A stretch of 64,000 nucleotides of DNA from Plasmopara viticola. Taxonomy: Eukaryota; Oomycota; Peronosporomycetes; Peronosporales; Peronosporaceae. The stretch's first letter is position 1, and every line of letters starts with the position of its first letter. Position numbers and translations under genes: made by a program. Below are positions 24,290 to 36,116 of this stretch, one piece after another. The notes beneath the pieces are model-generated. The model had not been told where the DNA came from. It searched no databases and saw only the letters and a program-made list of their open reading frames with translations. The DNA lies in assembly GCA_001695595.3 (NCBI GenBank), contig MBPM02000007.1, forward strand, positions 186,001-250,000, written 5' to 3'.

Positions 24290-26194
24290 AGGAAAGATGT
24301 GAGGACCAAAATACTTGATGCAATATTGGTAAGTTTCTCTCGACCCTAATTGACCGCTTGTTGGGGCTGAATGTACCATTTAGATTATACAATTTGTCAG
24401 GTCTTTGTTCTTCAGAAGCAGCGACTTTGACTGGATTTGCAGATTCCATCGTATAGTTGAGGAGGCTGTCTGCCCACTCATAGCGACAAAACTGCGGGCG
24501 CGATCGGGGCATTGACCACTCGACCTTAGGATCTTTTTCTGTGATGAGATGTAGCACTAAGTGCTCAAGATTGGCTGCTGTTTGTTCGTGTGATAATTCC
24601 ACTTGTCGAAAACGTTTCAAGCTCTACCAAACTTTGACATGGCCTGCGTCGCAACCATACAAAGCTTAACTTTTGCCAAGAATGCCACGATTCTTTCGGA
24701 AAATATTGGCAAATTTACCAGCGTCCTCAGAAAATTCCAGTTTGTAGAGAGCACACGGCTTAAAATCGAAAAGATGCACTCGAAACTAAATATTGCATAG
24801 TCAATATTAGTCATGAACTCAGTAATACTGCTCGACAGTCATTGCTTGCATGGTGTTGAACGAAATAACTCGCTTATGAAGGTCCTTGACATATTGCAGT
24901 AATGCTCAACTAGTAGTATAGTCCGGTCATCGCTAACGACGCTGACTGCTTTAATTTATCCGCTAGCACTACAACGGTTGCTCGTCGGCACTTTTACTTT
25001 AGTTATATTGGGTTGTTTCTATTGCTGGCATTCCCAGCCTTGCATTTTTAGGGAGAAAGTCTTTGCGAGACCTGCAAGCTAGCAATGTACTTATGCAAAT
25101 AGACGTTTACCAACCACTTCCTCAGAACTTTTTGAGAAAGCGGCGTATGCCAATCTGCGGCAGCGTTTACTCTCTCGGAGTCCGCTCACGCTATATGCCG
25201 TCTTGAAAAGATAGCTGAGGGTTTTAATATTCCACACACATAGTTGTCTGAGATAATGGCGCCAGCTTTCTTTTTGATATGAGAAGGGTTAGCTTCGAAT
25301 TTTATCACTAATGGAACGGATACTTCAATTTACCGGCTTGATATCACAATAGGCCCTAACACACACTTAGCCTCTCATGGCCTGGAACATTAATTCTGCT
25401 TGTAGAACACGAAAGTCGCGTTTTAGCCATCTAGCATCGGTAAAGTCGAAAATGCAGCCGCATCCATTGACGTATAAAACGCAACAAAATTTGAGCTGCG
25501 CAACTGCATTGTCAACAGATGAGGAAATTTCGTCGATCCATCCTGGATCCTTTGAGATATCTAAGTGTTCCACGTAGGGTAGGATTGTCTTCCAATCAGG
25601 ACAGGGTTGCTTGATTAGTACTATTATTCTTTATGGCGGATATCTTAGCAATCTTAAAGATTACCATTTCAATGGCTTCAATTTGATGGGCAGCATAAAT
25701 GCTCGGCTTATGTAGCGGATTCAATGTTATCTGCACCACTTAGATCTTGTCTGCAGCGTTATCAAAGCTCTCTCTTGTACATACACGTCAGTGTGATAGA
25801 TTTTGCTTTTGCACTCTCAATTGCGTAAGGACGATATTTGGTGTTGGTCGTCGCTATTTAGAGTGTAATGCGTCGTATTTAAGGTGCCCCAAATTCGAGT
25901 AATGTTACTGTCTGCGTGGAACGAAAGTTAGATCGATTTAAAGCTGGCTAGTATAATGCTTAGACGGTATAAAAAAGTCAGGTGTTAACTACCAACACAT
26001 AAATGAGATACATGCCAGAAGGAAACCAACGACCATAAACGGTTAAATGCATGATCTGAAGGATCCGAAACACGCGCTCTACCTTCGTGAAGCTGTAAAC
26101 AATAATCGCAAAGAGCTTGAACGTCATGGAGAGTACCACTTCCGTAGGATTGTGATGACAATGGTCCTAAATGTAGATCATGCAAAAACGCGAG

Positions 26195-26542
26195 AGGAAT
26201 AGTGAATGTAAATGTAATGTATTACGTTATCGCGTTGCCAATTTATGCACGTGCTAGGCTCAGTCTGGCTAGTCCACGGCATAAAGTGGTGTCCGCATAC
26301 GTCGGGTCTCGTTCGGCGGGCAGTGCAGCCAGCACCGAGGTCGTGAGGGTCTTCCATTAATTTGTTTAGCTCTGACTTGCCCAGGTGGCGCCCTGGTGCT
26401 GGAGACCGTCGCGTCGAGGGTGAGACTCGTTAGAGACCTGCAGATGCCCGAGAGCACCTGTCCAAAGCGCGCGAGCATTTAGCCCCCGCGCTTGGAAGGA
26501 GGGCGTCACCCCAACCTTTTCCAAGCTAGGAATAGTGAATGT
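26195..26542 (-). mobile_element. SINE copy 2 with 15-bp target-site duplication
   Basis: The SINE body (26210-26527) is flanked by identical 15-bp direct repeats, aggaatagtgaatgt, at 26195-26209 and 26528-26542. This is the mark of target-primed reverse transcription. The sense strand is minus. The element is truncated at the same ccaagct junction as copy 1 and has no tRNA-like head. It is also about 9 bp shorter internally than copies 1 and 3. The tail is a short ATTAC-type repeat. Confidence 0.88.
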
Positions 26543-28437
26543 TGTCTTAAATATAAGTGTAAATAGTGTATGTGATGCCCATAATTTATGTAAACAACTT
26601 CAGATTTACGCACGCCAAAAAGGACAATAGTGGCGTTCTTGTGTAGGTAAAACGACTTTGTGCAGAGCCGTTATGTCCCTCACGTGTTCAACGTTACAAT
26701 CTCGACAATGCTGCCGCCTTTTAGCACGCGAGGACATTTTGTCCACCTCGTCGTTTCCACAAGTCTCTTAGTTGCGACAATTCAAAGCGTACATGTCGTA
26801 CAACTGATGATTATCTAAATGTAAGTGTTTGAGCGGCTAAATGCTCGTCCGTGACGCAACTGAAAAGTCCCAAAAGCTCACGTGTTCATTTGACGATAGC
26901 ACGCGAGCAAATCCTTCAAAGCGGATTACTTGACAAAACACACGATCGGCTGGCTGCTCAGCGATTGTACTATACGTTGCTGGCTCGGCAAACCTTGTTT
27001 GTTAGACAATCGCAGAATTGCGCTCTTAAGCGCCGCCTGTGGCAGCAGATAACTTCCTGCTGGTGGCGTCCATTTGTCGATAAGCTTGAGGTATCGATAC
27101 CATCCGAGCGGAAACCCCATGTGTTATTTCCCCATGGCAAGAAGAAACGTCGGACAAAAGACGCTCTGTTCTCCTATGCCGAAAATTCCACAAAACGTAA
27201 ATTGTAGCACACCTGCTGTAGCCATGTCGCCATTTGTTTCAGTTGTGAGTGATTTGGGTCCTTCAAAACCCAGCAAATAATTGTCAGCGCAAACATCTAT
27301 GAACGTGCTGCTTTAGCGTTGTTCGTCTCGCGCATGAATGTCCGTCTTTTAATGCTGTCACGTCTTTGTCTTTCTAAAGTGTATCCGCACGTGAGAGGCT
27401 TTATGCTATCCGACGGCAAACGGGCAAGTCGGTACCACGCATTTGACGTATTTCTGAGCTCAGTTTGCATCGTATTCACGAGTGGAAGGATACTGGCACT
27501 AGTTGTCACCACGTACGATGACTTTAGAGAGCACAGAAGTGCAACACCTCGTGTCTCGTTTACTACGCGCTGCAAAAGAAGCGAAATGATCATGATATTA
27601 AGAGCCCCACAACACATATAAAGCGTCAGCTAATTATGACCTTTTTCATTAAAAAATAAGGCAAATATGGACAGCTCATAGACACCGTCCGCTTGACACG
27701 GATCAATGTAAGCGCTCTTTGAGTGCCTTTAGCAAATTCCAGGATCTATAAGGTCCGTTTTATTTAAATAACGCAAGCGGGAAGAACTCGAGCACCAAAA
27801 AGACGAGGATGATGCGGCCATTACAAGCCCTCACCAACAAACGACAGAGGCTATTCACTACCTATTTGCCTTTTTGGCGCCTCTTGGGGTACTATCGTTT
27901 CAGCTGTACACAAGTCGCAATTATTAATACCTGTCTCGTCCTCTGCAGAAGATTTGGTAGCTTATGGCATCGAACCTTTTCACCTTGCTTGAAAAAAAAA
28001 AACGCTGCGATAAATGGCACGCAGCCCCAACGCTCTAACGCGTCTGTAGCCAGCGAGGGCTGAGGGCGGTGCAAATATAGCTTGGATTTATTATAGGCCG
28101 CCATTCCCGTAATACTGGCTTGACTCGCTATTTGTATGGCGCTCTCTAATCAGTAGTAAAGAGGATCGAGGCTCGTTCTATTCACGTGGCTCGAAAATCG
28201 CACATGGCACTGGTCTCTCTGCCAGCGTCAGGTGGTTCACTCTCGTGGCAATAGCGTGCGGCAATCACGCAACCAGCTGCCCTTCAGTTTGCAATTCTCA
28301 CCGCTGAGCATCTGCCAGCGAGTGAAGAGTCAACAACAGCAGACGAGACCACCCGCTTTTGCACTCGGGTCTCTACTCATCCGATTCGACCGACCTCACT
28401 TCCACTTTCACTGCCTCGACCTCACTTGATCGAAAGG

Positions 28438-29277
28438 ATGAAAACCATCAAGGCCAAATCTACTGCGGCATCGCTAACGCTGTACAATCAGTCGTATCAA
28501 AGCGTCAGCGATTACGACAGTGAGGCGGACTTTATCAACGCAATACATAGTGACGGTGGACGACTCATGAAGAACTTTCAGTATGGCAAGTGCCAATACA
28601 AGACGGGCAAATGTTTCAACGAACGAACCGTAAAACGCAACGGGGAAGCGCATTCGCTCTGTGAAGAGCATCGCCTCAAACAAAACTTGATCCAACGTCG
28701 CAGTGATCGCAAGTACCAGACGGTGCACGCGGTGCGTCGCCGCGAGCGATCGCAGCGGCGCGCGGTGTTGAAAAAGCAAGTGTCGATGGCAGTGGCGCAA
28801 CGACTCTACTATGAGCACCAACAGCAAAAGACCATGAGCCTCCCGTCCCCGCACCATTCCCCTCTGCACTTGCTCACAGCCACCTCGAACGATTTGGCGC
28901 TAATGACTTCGGTTGCCAATCAACGCGTAGGACTTGCTCCCCCAATTCAAGTACCATCCCCGGTTTTCATGTCTAGCGGCCACCGCGAACTTACACCGTC
29001 GCTGGTGTTGTCTGTTCAGCCACAGCACAGTGGTGTCGAGGGTGTTAATAAGAAACGAGGATTTGCATTGGACGATGACGAATTGTCGCCAACGGGCATT
29101 GACGACTTTACGTCAAATATGTTCTTGACCATCGGTGGCGATCTTGACATGCCAATCTTGAGCGATGAAGAGTTTGACGAAAGCTTTATGTACACGCCAC
29201 TCGTGTCAGGCGTGGGTCACGAAGAAGTGTGGAGTGATGACGAGATCGAGCTCCTGCAAACAATCTTGCTTTCTTGA
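28438..29277 (+). CDS. WRC-like zinc-finger protein, paralogue of the 51.3-52.0 kb gene
   Basis: This intronless gene encodes 279 residues. Residues 52-78 form a Cys/His cluster (C52, C59, H72, C75, H78) in a Lys/Arg-rich setting (K-T-G-K-C, N-E-R-T, K-R-N-G, C-E-E-H-R). It is followed by a strongly basic helix to ~115. The C-x6-C-x15-C-x2-H spacing resembles the plant WRC zinc-binding domain, found in DNA-binding regulators; homology is not shown. The tail is acidic and ends W-S-D-D-E-I-E-L-L-Q-T-I-L-L-S, nearly the same as its paralogue, and looks like a short activation or docking motif. A nuclear regulatory role is inferred. ATG 28438 is chosen over an in-frame TTG 12 bp upstream. The promoter side is pyrimidine-rich. 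Confidence 0.75.
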   Translation: MKTIKAKSTAASLTLYNQSYQSVSDYDSEADFINAIHSDGGRLMKNFQYGKCQYKTGKCFNERTVKRNGEAHSLCEEHRLKQNLIQRRSDRKYQTVHAVRRRERSQRRAVLKKQVSMAVAQRLYYEHQQQKTMSLPSPHHSPLHLLTATSNDLALMTSVANQRVGLAPPIQVPSPVFMSSGHRELTPSLVLSVQPQHSGVEGVNKKRGFALDDDELSPTGIDDFTSNMFLTIGGDLDMPILSDEEFDESFMYTPLVSGVGHEEVWSDDEIELLQTILLS

Positions 29278-30132
29278 ACGGTCTGTGGCTTCTTCCCCAA
29301 CCGAGTTTTTCGATGGCCGCTATTTTGTTTTATTAGAGCGCTGATGGAAAGCTCTTTATCATTATATGTACAGAATAAAGTGTCGTTTTTGTTTGAGTAT
29401 TTATTCTTACTTATACTGCTTTTGCATACCGTGCTGAATCTAAAATAGTAAAGCTCCAATTTCGTCCCCTCAATAAGAAATGCTTATTTTTACAAGTGCT
29501 TCAAAACATTAACAAGAGACAAGAGCTATCCACCGCCCTTATTTACCGCGTGAAGTTGATTCGATCATGAAATATCTAATTGGCAGCAAAGTGAGCTGTA
29601 GATTCGCCGGGTCATTTCACGATGACCAAGCCAACATTAAAGAAGTTTGCTTTCGCTTTTTAACATCAAAACCAGTATCTCCGTGACCTCGTCTATTGCC
29701 AAAGCTGCATTGGCAAACACGACTGCTCTAAGCTGCACCTGCAACTAAGGGTGCATCGATTTGTTGTGGTAAATGCTATAAATTTGCTCGCCACAGAAGC
29801 GCAAAGGCAAAAAAAGCTCATCTTACATTTTTGCGGCGAGGTATATGGACATATGATTCTTCCTCTTTAATAATCCACAAATACTTCCGCTTTTGAAAAA
29901 TTAGTTTGGCGACCACTCGCTCATCTTTCTGCCCACTAGGTTTGCGAAAAAAATTAAGGTCAATGACAACGCTGTGAGATCAAAGGATTTTTTAAAGATT
30001 TTAAACCGAAGTCAGACTTACCGGCCATGCAAATGGCCCTGATCGAAGAAGTGAGAAGTCAATAATCTCGGTGGGCAAGGACACGACAAGGATACGAGGT
30101 CACTAAAATTTGGTACCAGGAGGAAGAGCATT

Positions 30133-30168
30133 AAGTCAAAGACGACCCCCCTTCGGGTGGGTTGACTT
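30133..30168. repeat. Hairpin with TTCG loop
   Basis: aagtcaa (30133-30139) pairs with ttgactt (30162-30168). Inside, acccccc and ggtgggt pair with one mismatch around ttcg, closed by C-G. C(UUCG)G is an unusually stable RNA tetraloop. No transcript context is visible. Confidence 0.45.
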
Positions 30169-30767
30169 TATGTAAACTTTATTATTACAGATGTGAACTG
30201 GACTTTCAAAATTACCGAAAAACGCAGTCACTACCTACCACACTATTTTTATCAGCATGCATGAAGCAATGATCATTATTCCATGTGCTGGTTCATCAGT
30301 ACCAAGTATTGCCGTCTCATTAAAGCTCCATACGTCACGCGACTTGTGATTATGTCACACACAAGTTATTGGTTTAAAGCACACTGTCGATCATATCACT
30401 TCCCCAGTCACACAATACCCCAAGCCACCAACTAACAAAGTATAAACTTCAAAAATTGTAGACTTGTAGTGTGGACCTACGACATATCATGCCACTAAAG
30501 CTTCCGTTACATGTGTAGTCCAACGAGAAATCATTTCTACGACGACCGATAGCTCTTTCGTTGTTCAATTATATACATATTTAATATTCGTTGTAAGAAC
30601 ATACTGGTCATCCTGAAGCATTTAGAACGCGATGAATTTCTTAGTAGATGATTTGAGCAGCAAGTCGATCGTAGTTGATCAGAATCGTAGTGCGTAGCTG
30701 CTTAGTTGATCAGATGTCGCTTAGATGATATAATCGTACGTATCCTTGAAGTTCATCCGGCCATTAA

Positions 30768-30785
30768 CCTGACATTTATGTCAGG
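30768..30785. repeat. 18-bp palindrome
   Basis: cctgacat and atgtcagg are perfect 8-bp inverted arms around a 2-nt centre (tt). It could be a protein-binding site or the remnant of an element terminus. Nothing nearby decides between these. Confidence 0.4.
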
Positions 30786-33241
30786 TCGATACGACTGATC
30801 ACTTAATTGCATTGCAATAACAATGTAGAGGCTGGCTTTGAATACTGTCACTAAGGATCCTTTTTGATCAATTCTTACTTAGGCACAACATAGGTCTCCG
30901 ATCTTTTCACCCCTTGACTTTCATATCTCACATCCCATCAATTAAGTCAGCTTTTGATTGCGCAAACCAATTGACTACATTAGCTCTCTGTCTGCACGGA
31001 CATAAACTCATAAACCGTCTTTGAGCTGCTATATTTCAAACCTGTATATTTAGTACCGAAAATGTTCTTGTTGGACCCTCGCTCTATATATCTAAGACTG
31101 TTTGCTGATAAATTCGTTTACTTGCTGCGGATTCGAGTGGTGCTTTGACGTCGTCACGGCCGCCTATGGGGAAAAACATCTATCATTCATGTATACATCA
31201 CAAACCTATCCAGAACCTGTTCACATACAGTATTAGGGTGACGACCCGATCTTGAATTCGGATTACTAGTTTCCACCAGCGTTATAATAGTCTATATGCG
31301 GATGGATGCGTCGGAGTGACAACATGTCAACGCGCTTAGTTCAAACTCTATTAACTCAATGAAAGATGCGCTTCGATGAGATGCATACAAATCATCCCTA
31401 ATTTTCCCGCACGACTGAAGGTTTCAACTACCATTGCAGGCTGGCAAAGGGCAGAAGCGTCCTGAAAGCAGCTCACTAGCAACTTCACATACTAAATGAC
31501 TCCACTTTTTATTACCATAAGACCATGTGGGCCACTTTTGCCAAGCAATAACAAGTTGTTTCAGTCTACAGATGTAGAAAAAGTTGTAAAGCGGCTTCGA
31601 ATGAAAATGAGTCGCGTCAATATGTATTTGATCACAGAAGACCGAAGTACCATAGTCCCTAAGCAGTAGCTCAAAACTCATAATTATGTCCGTACCGAAA
31701 ACGCCTTACTATGAGAACGAATTGGTCATAATCACGTCAACTTTGTCTTCATATATGACCAGATGAATCAGGTGCTAATTATTCCACTACAGCTGATTTT
31801 TTTAGTTATTGATGATACACAGGCAACAATCAGGTTGCCCGACCCGATCGCACATTCCTGTCGGGGGTTAATTGAAAATTGATATACTACTACCTTCGGT
31901 ATCTTACTACTTAGTGATCTGCCTGAATCTTTTGATGCAAATTCAAGGCCATTTTCCTACTCTAGCCTAAACGCGATCTACCGATCGAAAGTTTCCTATC
32001 TAGTCATGAGATCTAAGCTTGTGTCTCTACACATCTTACAGCGTTGTCTTACGGAGGTTTCACCGTTAGAAAAGAACTTCCCAGATATCGATTCAGACGG
32101 GCAATCGGGTTGCTAGCTGCAGTCGGGATAGAATAGGAGTAATCAATAACGACCACAACGCATTACTTTAAGCACACACGAGAAACCATAATAAGCGATA
32201 GTTTTGTCGAGGTTGACTCACCTCTTCATTTCGGTCAATCGGTTAGCACCAGTCAATTTACCAGACCTTTATTAATGACTGTCTTTTGAGCGGCGTGACG
32301 TATATTGACTTTAGTATCATCTGCATGCTAGAGAAGGTGATCACTTCAATTCATTACCTCCCTCAGCCTTAAGGCAGCTTCAAATTTTCAAGGGGCGTTC
32401 ATCCGTCGCTGGTCGATTTGAATACGGAACATTCTTTGAAAAGATCCAAAGACCACTTTGTGGAATAGCTTAAAGAGCCGAATATGTTTTCTCGCTTTCT
32501 AAAGCCACATGATAGATCCTTCAAATTGCTCCGGCTCAGCAGCAGTTTAGCACGTATCAAATGCTTTTATAAAAGATCGAAAGCAATATCAGTCCAGGGG
32601 AGATGTTTGCTGGAGAATTATCTCGACCGGCATGCTTCGTAGACATTGCGCTTTTAATATTACCTTAAATTCGCTATCCCTGCTATTTGTGAGAGGGGAT
32701 GCGCTAAATGGAATGAGGTCAATGTTTACACTCACGAGCCTCTTTATCGCATCTATTAATACTAGTTACCACATTTTATAACACAACCACTTTTTCGAGA
32801 GCCTTAAATTTTATTCAGCCTGCCCTATGCTGTAATTTCTACATCTTATTTGGTATTTTTTTACCTAAACACATTGACCAACTTGGTCCAGCGTTCGTAG
32901 CGCTTCTGCAAGTAATTTCATGACTGAGTGGAGAGTTGCTAGAACCAAAATATGAGACTTTTAAGCAAGAAATTGTAATTTTTCAGCTATGTCCTATCTA
33001 GGATGAGATCATGCCTTGCATCCAAACTGCATTTGGTGGTATCGCACTTTAGAATTGTGTTCGGTGATCCCCCCCCGATAATTAATACACCTAGATCCAC
33101 CGAGGCTCTAGTACAATTGACCTAGCTTTTATCGCTATGCGAACGACAAAGTAGTAAATCTAATGTATCAAAAGAGCACCAGTATTTAACTTAAATGCAG
33201 CGTCAAGCCTCATTGCTTAATTCCTCGGAGTCGACAAGGAC

Positions 33242-33556
33242 ATGGCATGGCTTCGGGAAGCTCTTTGGGTTGCTTTAACAATCAATACGCTTCATTTGCA
33301 AGCACAATCCTTTCGTGTAATACACGATGAACTGAAAGAACTACACCAAAAGGCGATTGACAACGTGTTACAGGGACATTCTACATCCAGCGATCGTTTT
33401 ATGTTGTCTGTGACGCATTGGATTTTACCATCGGCACTGTACTACATTGAGAGGGGATCGCATTCAAAAATCGACACCAAAAGAAATATCAACTCCACGA
33501 TAAAGAGCAGCAAACCTTTTGTCAGATTTATGGTTCACTTGTTAGGCTCTTTGTGA
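33242..33556 (+). CDS. Doubtful small ORF with signal-peptide-like start
   Basis: The frame is 104 codons from ATG 33242. The first ~22 residues are moderately hydrophobic (W-V-A-L-T-I-N-T-L core, ending A-Q-S) and could pass as a weak secretion signal. The rest has no recognised motif, no RXLR-like site and few cysteines. It lies alone in a gene-poor region, which is where oomycete effectors often sit, but chance ORFs of this size are also expected. I rate it more likely chance than real. Confidence 0.2.
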   Translation: MAWLREALWVALTINTLHLQAQSFRVIHDELKELHQKAIDNVLQGHSTSSDRFMLSVTHWILPSALYYIERGSHSKIDTKRNINSTIKSSKPFVRFMVHLLGSL

Positions 33557-35995
33557 TTTGTGATCGTTACAGATCAAGCGTCGTTATAATCCGCAGCACA
33601 GCCGACTTACATTTTGTGAAATATGGCCAAGGGATCTACTTTTATGCGGGCTTAAGCTTATGATTGAGGTATCAGGTTTAATTTTTTGCTGACATGTTGG
33701 CGCATGGCCCGACTACGAGCTCGCGGTATATTTGTGACCTCATCTGTAACAGATCCAATTATTGCTAAATGACATTTGTATCTTTGTCAATGGCTTTGGG
33801 CTCATGAGCTTGATGACTTGCATAAGAAATTGTCGAAGAAATTTGTCAGAAGGGCTCTTCAGCTCTCGATGATTTACAAGCTGCCATACTCACCACGCTA
33901 AGCAATTGTGTTTTGAACGATACTTTTTTCTTAGGCTCACAAAAGAGTGTTTGATGGTGATCTCGGCTGAAGTTAGGCTTTCAAGCTAGTAACCATTTAA
34001 CGTTTGGTGATTTTTACTACATAACCTGGCCTGCACACACATGAAATGGGTTGACACAAAACCTTGCCTAATGCGACAACATCGCTGGGAAGCTTGCCTG
34101 TGCTGTCAATCTGTCAACACAGAATTTGTGTCCATTCTTATTGTGCTTTGCAGTAAACACTGGCATTGTAGCTTTTGCTGACCGTATAATAAGTGTTTCG
34201 GACACATGGTGCCAACAATAAGTCCTTAAGGGAAACTATTTGTTAGTGCGGATAGAGCTCATAGACATACTTCCATAGTCACTAATCGAAATGTACGAGT
34301 GCCAGCTTCTTTTGAAAAAAAAAACTATTTGCACGACCTATACAAAAAAGACTTAGTAAAAAAATGGACGAGCTAACAGCAGTCAGACGGGCGGTCTCGG
34401 GTGAACTGTGTCGCTGAAGAAGTACTAAGCAGCGTGTAAGCGGCTATGTCAAAGCGCTTAGTTGCTATTTACTTTCGCGTTGAGTTTGCATCAAGCAGTG
34501 CCATTGTTTCTTCAACAATAAGTGCCATTCCACGCGTATGCCTTGGCCAGTTCTCGCTGACACCGACTAATTGTGGATATGGTGCTGATAGGTAAAAGAA
34601 TCGTTCAATTTGCTGGTGACAGCCTTTTCGCAATGCATAAGGAAGTCGCTGACTTTTCATAAAAGCTTAGCGACTTAAAAAATGTACACAATAAGGGAAC
34701 TAAATTTAAAATGCAGTGTGCTGACTTTAATCCAAGATATGACAAATCAGAAGCTGAAGCATGAGTTCTGGTATTACAAAATTAATTAAGTTTCTAGTCA
34801 CTGCGGGCACCAAACCACGCTCCCCCTTCGTCGGATAATTTTAAAAAAAAGAGAGAGTTTATGAATGGACTTACATTTCAAAATAATGCAAACACATCCT
34901 ATGCTTTACCGGAGTGCCGGACTAAGTGAACACGGAAGCGTCGGTATTAAGTCATGCAAAGACGCAGTCAAGAGAGGTAGATGGACCAGAGCTTTTGTCG
35001 GGCAAGATATGTCACAAACTCTGTTGCAAGGAACGCGAATCGGGCAATGTACTCGCATTAGAGCGATGCCATTACGCGATAGAAAGTCGAGGATTGGTCG
35101 GACAAGGCTAAAAACGTCACTTTCGCAGTAATTAGTGCACATCTTCATAATGAAATTGAGGTCGTCGGCATATCGCTTCGTCACTTCACAGACTGACTCT
35201 ACCAGACACCAATTGAAGAGCAACTTCAAAGCGAAGTTCTATTAGTTATGTACATTGTTGCCCTCCCCGATTTTCAACACTGAGGTCGAGCGCCATGTGT
35301 ATAGTATTTCCGCGACGTTGTTTCTTTATTCAATTGCAAGAACATTTGAAGTGGAGGGGGTGTCTGTCCTTCAAGAACGTATGGGAAATTAAAAGCCTAC
35401 ATTATCACGTAGTCTTGATGTCGTAGACGCTTTCGATATGGTAACTGGCGTCTTTGAGTACAACATACTTCTGCTGCTAGGATTATAGCTCGGAATTTCT
35501 GAGCAGAGCCCACTCAATAACCCCTTGTGAGGTCTGTAGTACGGGGGCATAATGTTGTAGACCAATTATCATGGGAAGACTATTCTTTGACAACAGACAA
35601 TTTGTCGTCAGCGCAATAAGCTTGTAGAAAAGTACGGCTTCACTTACACATGCACTTTGATGAAGCTGTCACAAAGTACGATTTGGAAAAGTATTTTTTG
35701 TCCCTACTATATTCATGGCATTATGGGCTTCGAAAGGCATGATAACAGATTGCCTTACTGACGCCAACAACTCCCTAAAATGCCCTTAGTAAACCTTCAC
35801 GAAAATTTCATGTGGAGCCAACGAATTGGCGATTCAAGCTGCGTGTATTTTACGGTGATCGACAGTTGAAGCCAGAGGTGTTTGTATAATTGATGAATGC
35901 TCTTGATCAATCATTACATACGGGCCGAAACGAGCCTGTAAGTCTTTCGTGATTAAGTACTTAGGTGTGACTGAGTTGAAATCGACTGCGTCTCG

Positions 35996-36116
35996 TGCTC
36001 ATGTGCATCATTAAGCCAATTATTCGTGAATGTCGGCTAACTATGCACAATTACTGGAGAATTGGCTTAAAGTGCATGGGACAATTCGGCTAATCGCGAG
36101 CAGATGCACATGAGCA
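35996..36116. repeat. Compound inverted repeat, MITE-like
   Basis: The outer arms tgctcatgtgcatc (35996-36009) and gatgcacatgagca (36103-36116) are perfect 14-bp inverted repeats. The inner arms ttaagccaatt (36011-36021) and aattggcttaa (36060-36070) are perfect over 11 bp. The total span is 121 bp. The left arms are adjacent, but the right arms are separated by 32 bp. No clear target-site duplication flanks it. Confidence 0.6.

Larger units (their letters stand above)
20199..28437. other. Gene-poor region
   Basis: I see no convincing gene. The stretch contains an imperfect 93-bp tandem duplication (24093-24289), SINE copy 2 with target-site duplication (26195-26542), and weak open frames at 26851-27207 and 27319-27621 that I cannot name. 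A GFARPT-like peptide near 20.36 kb (-) recurs near 44.03 kb (-), again suggesting repeat remnants. The last ~250 bp (28190-28437) is pyrimidine-rich and is probably the promoter and leader of the zinc-finger gene. Confidence 0.55.

Noticed and set aside
26851..27621. Two consecutive ORFs as a gene
   Set aside because: They are in different frames without a credible intron and show no recognisable family.
30600..31900. LTR retrotransposon with TATA-like run near 31084
   Set aside because: I could find no second copy of a putative LTR, no primer-binding site and no coding remnant.
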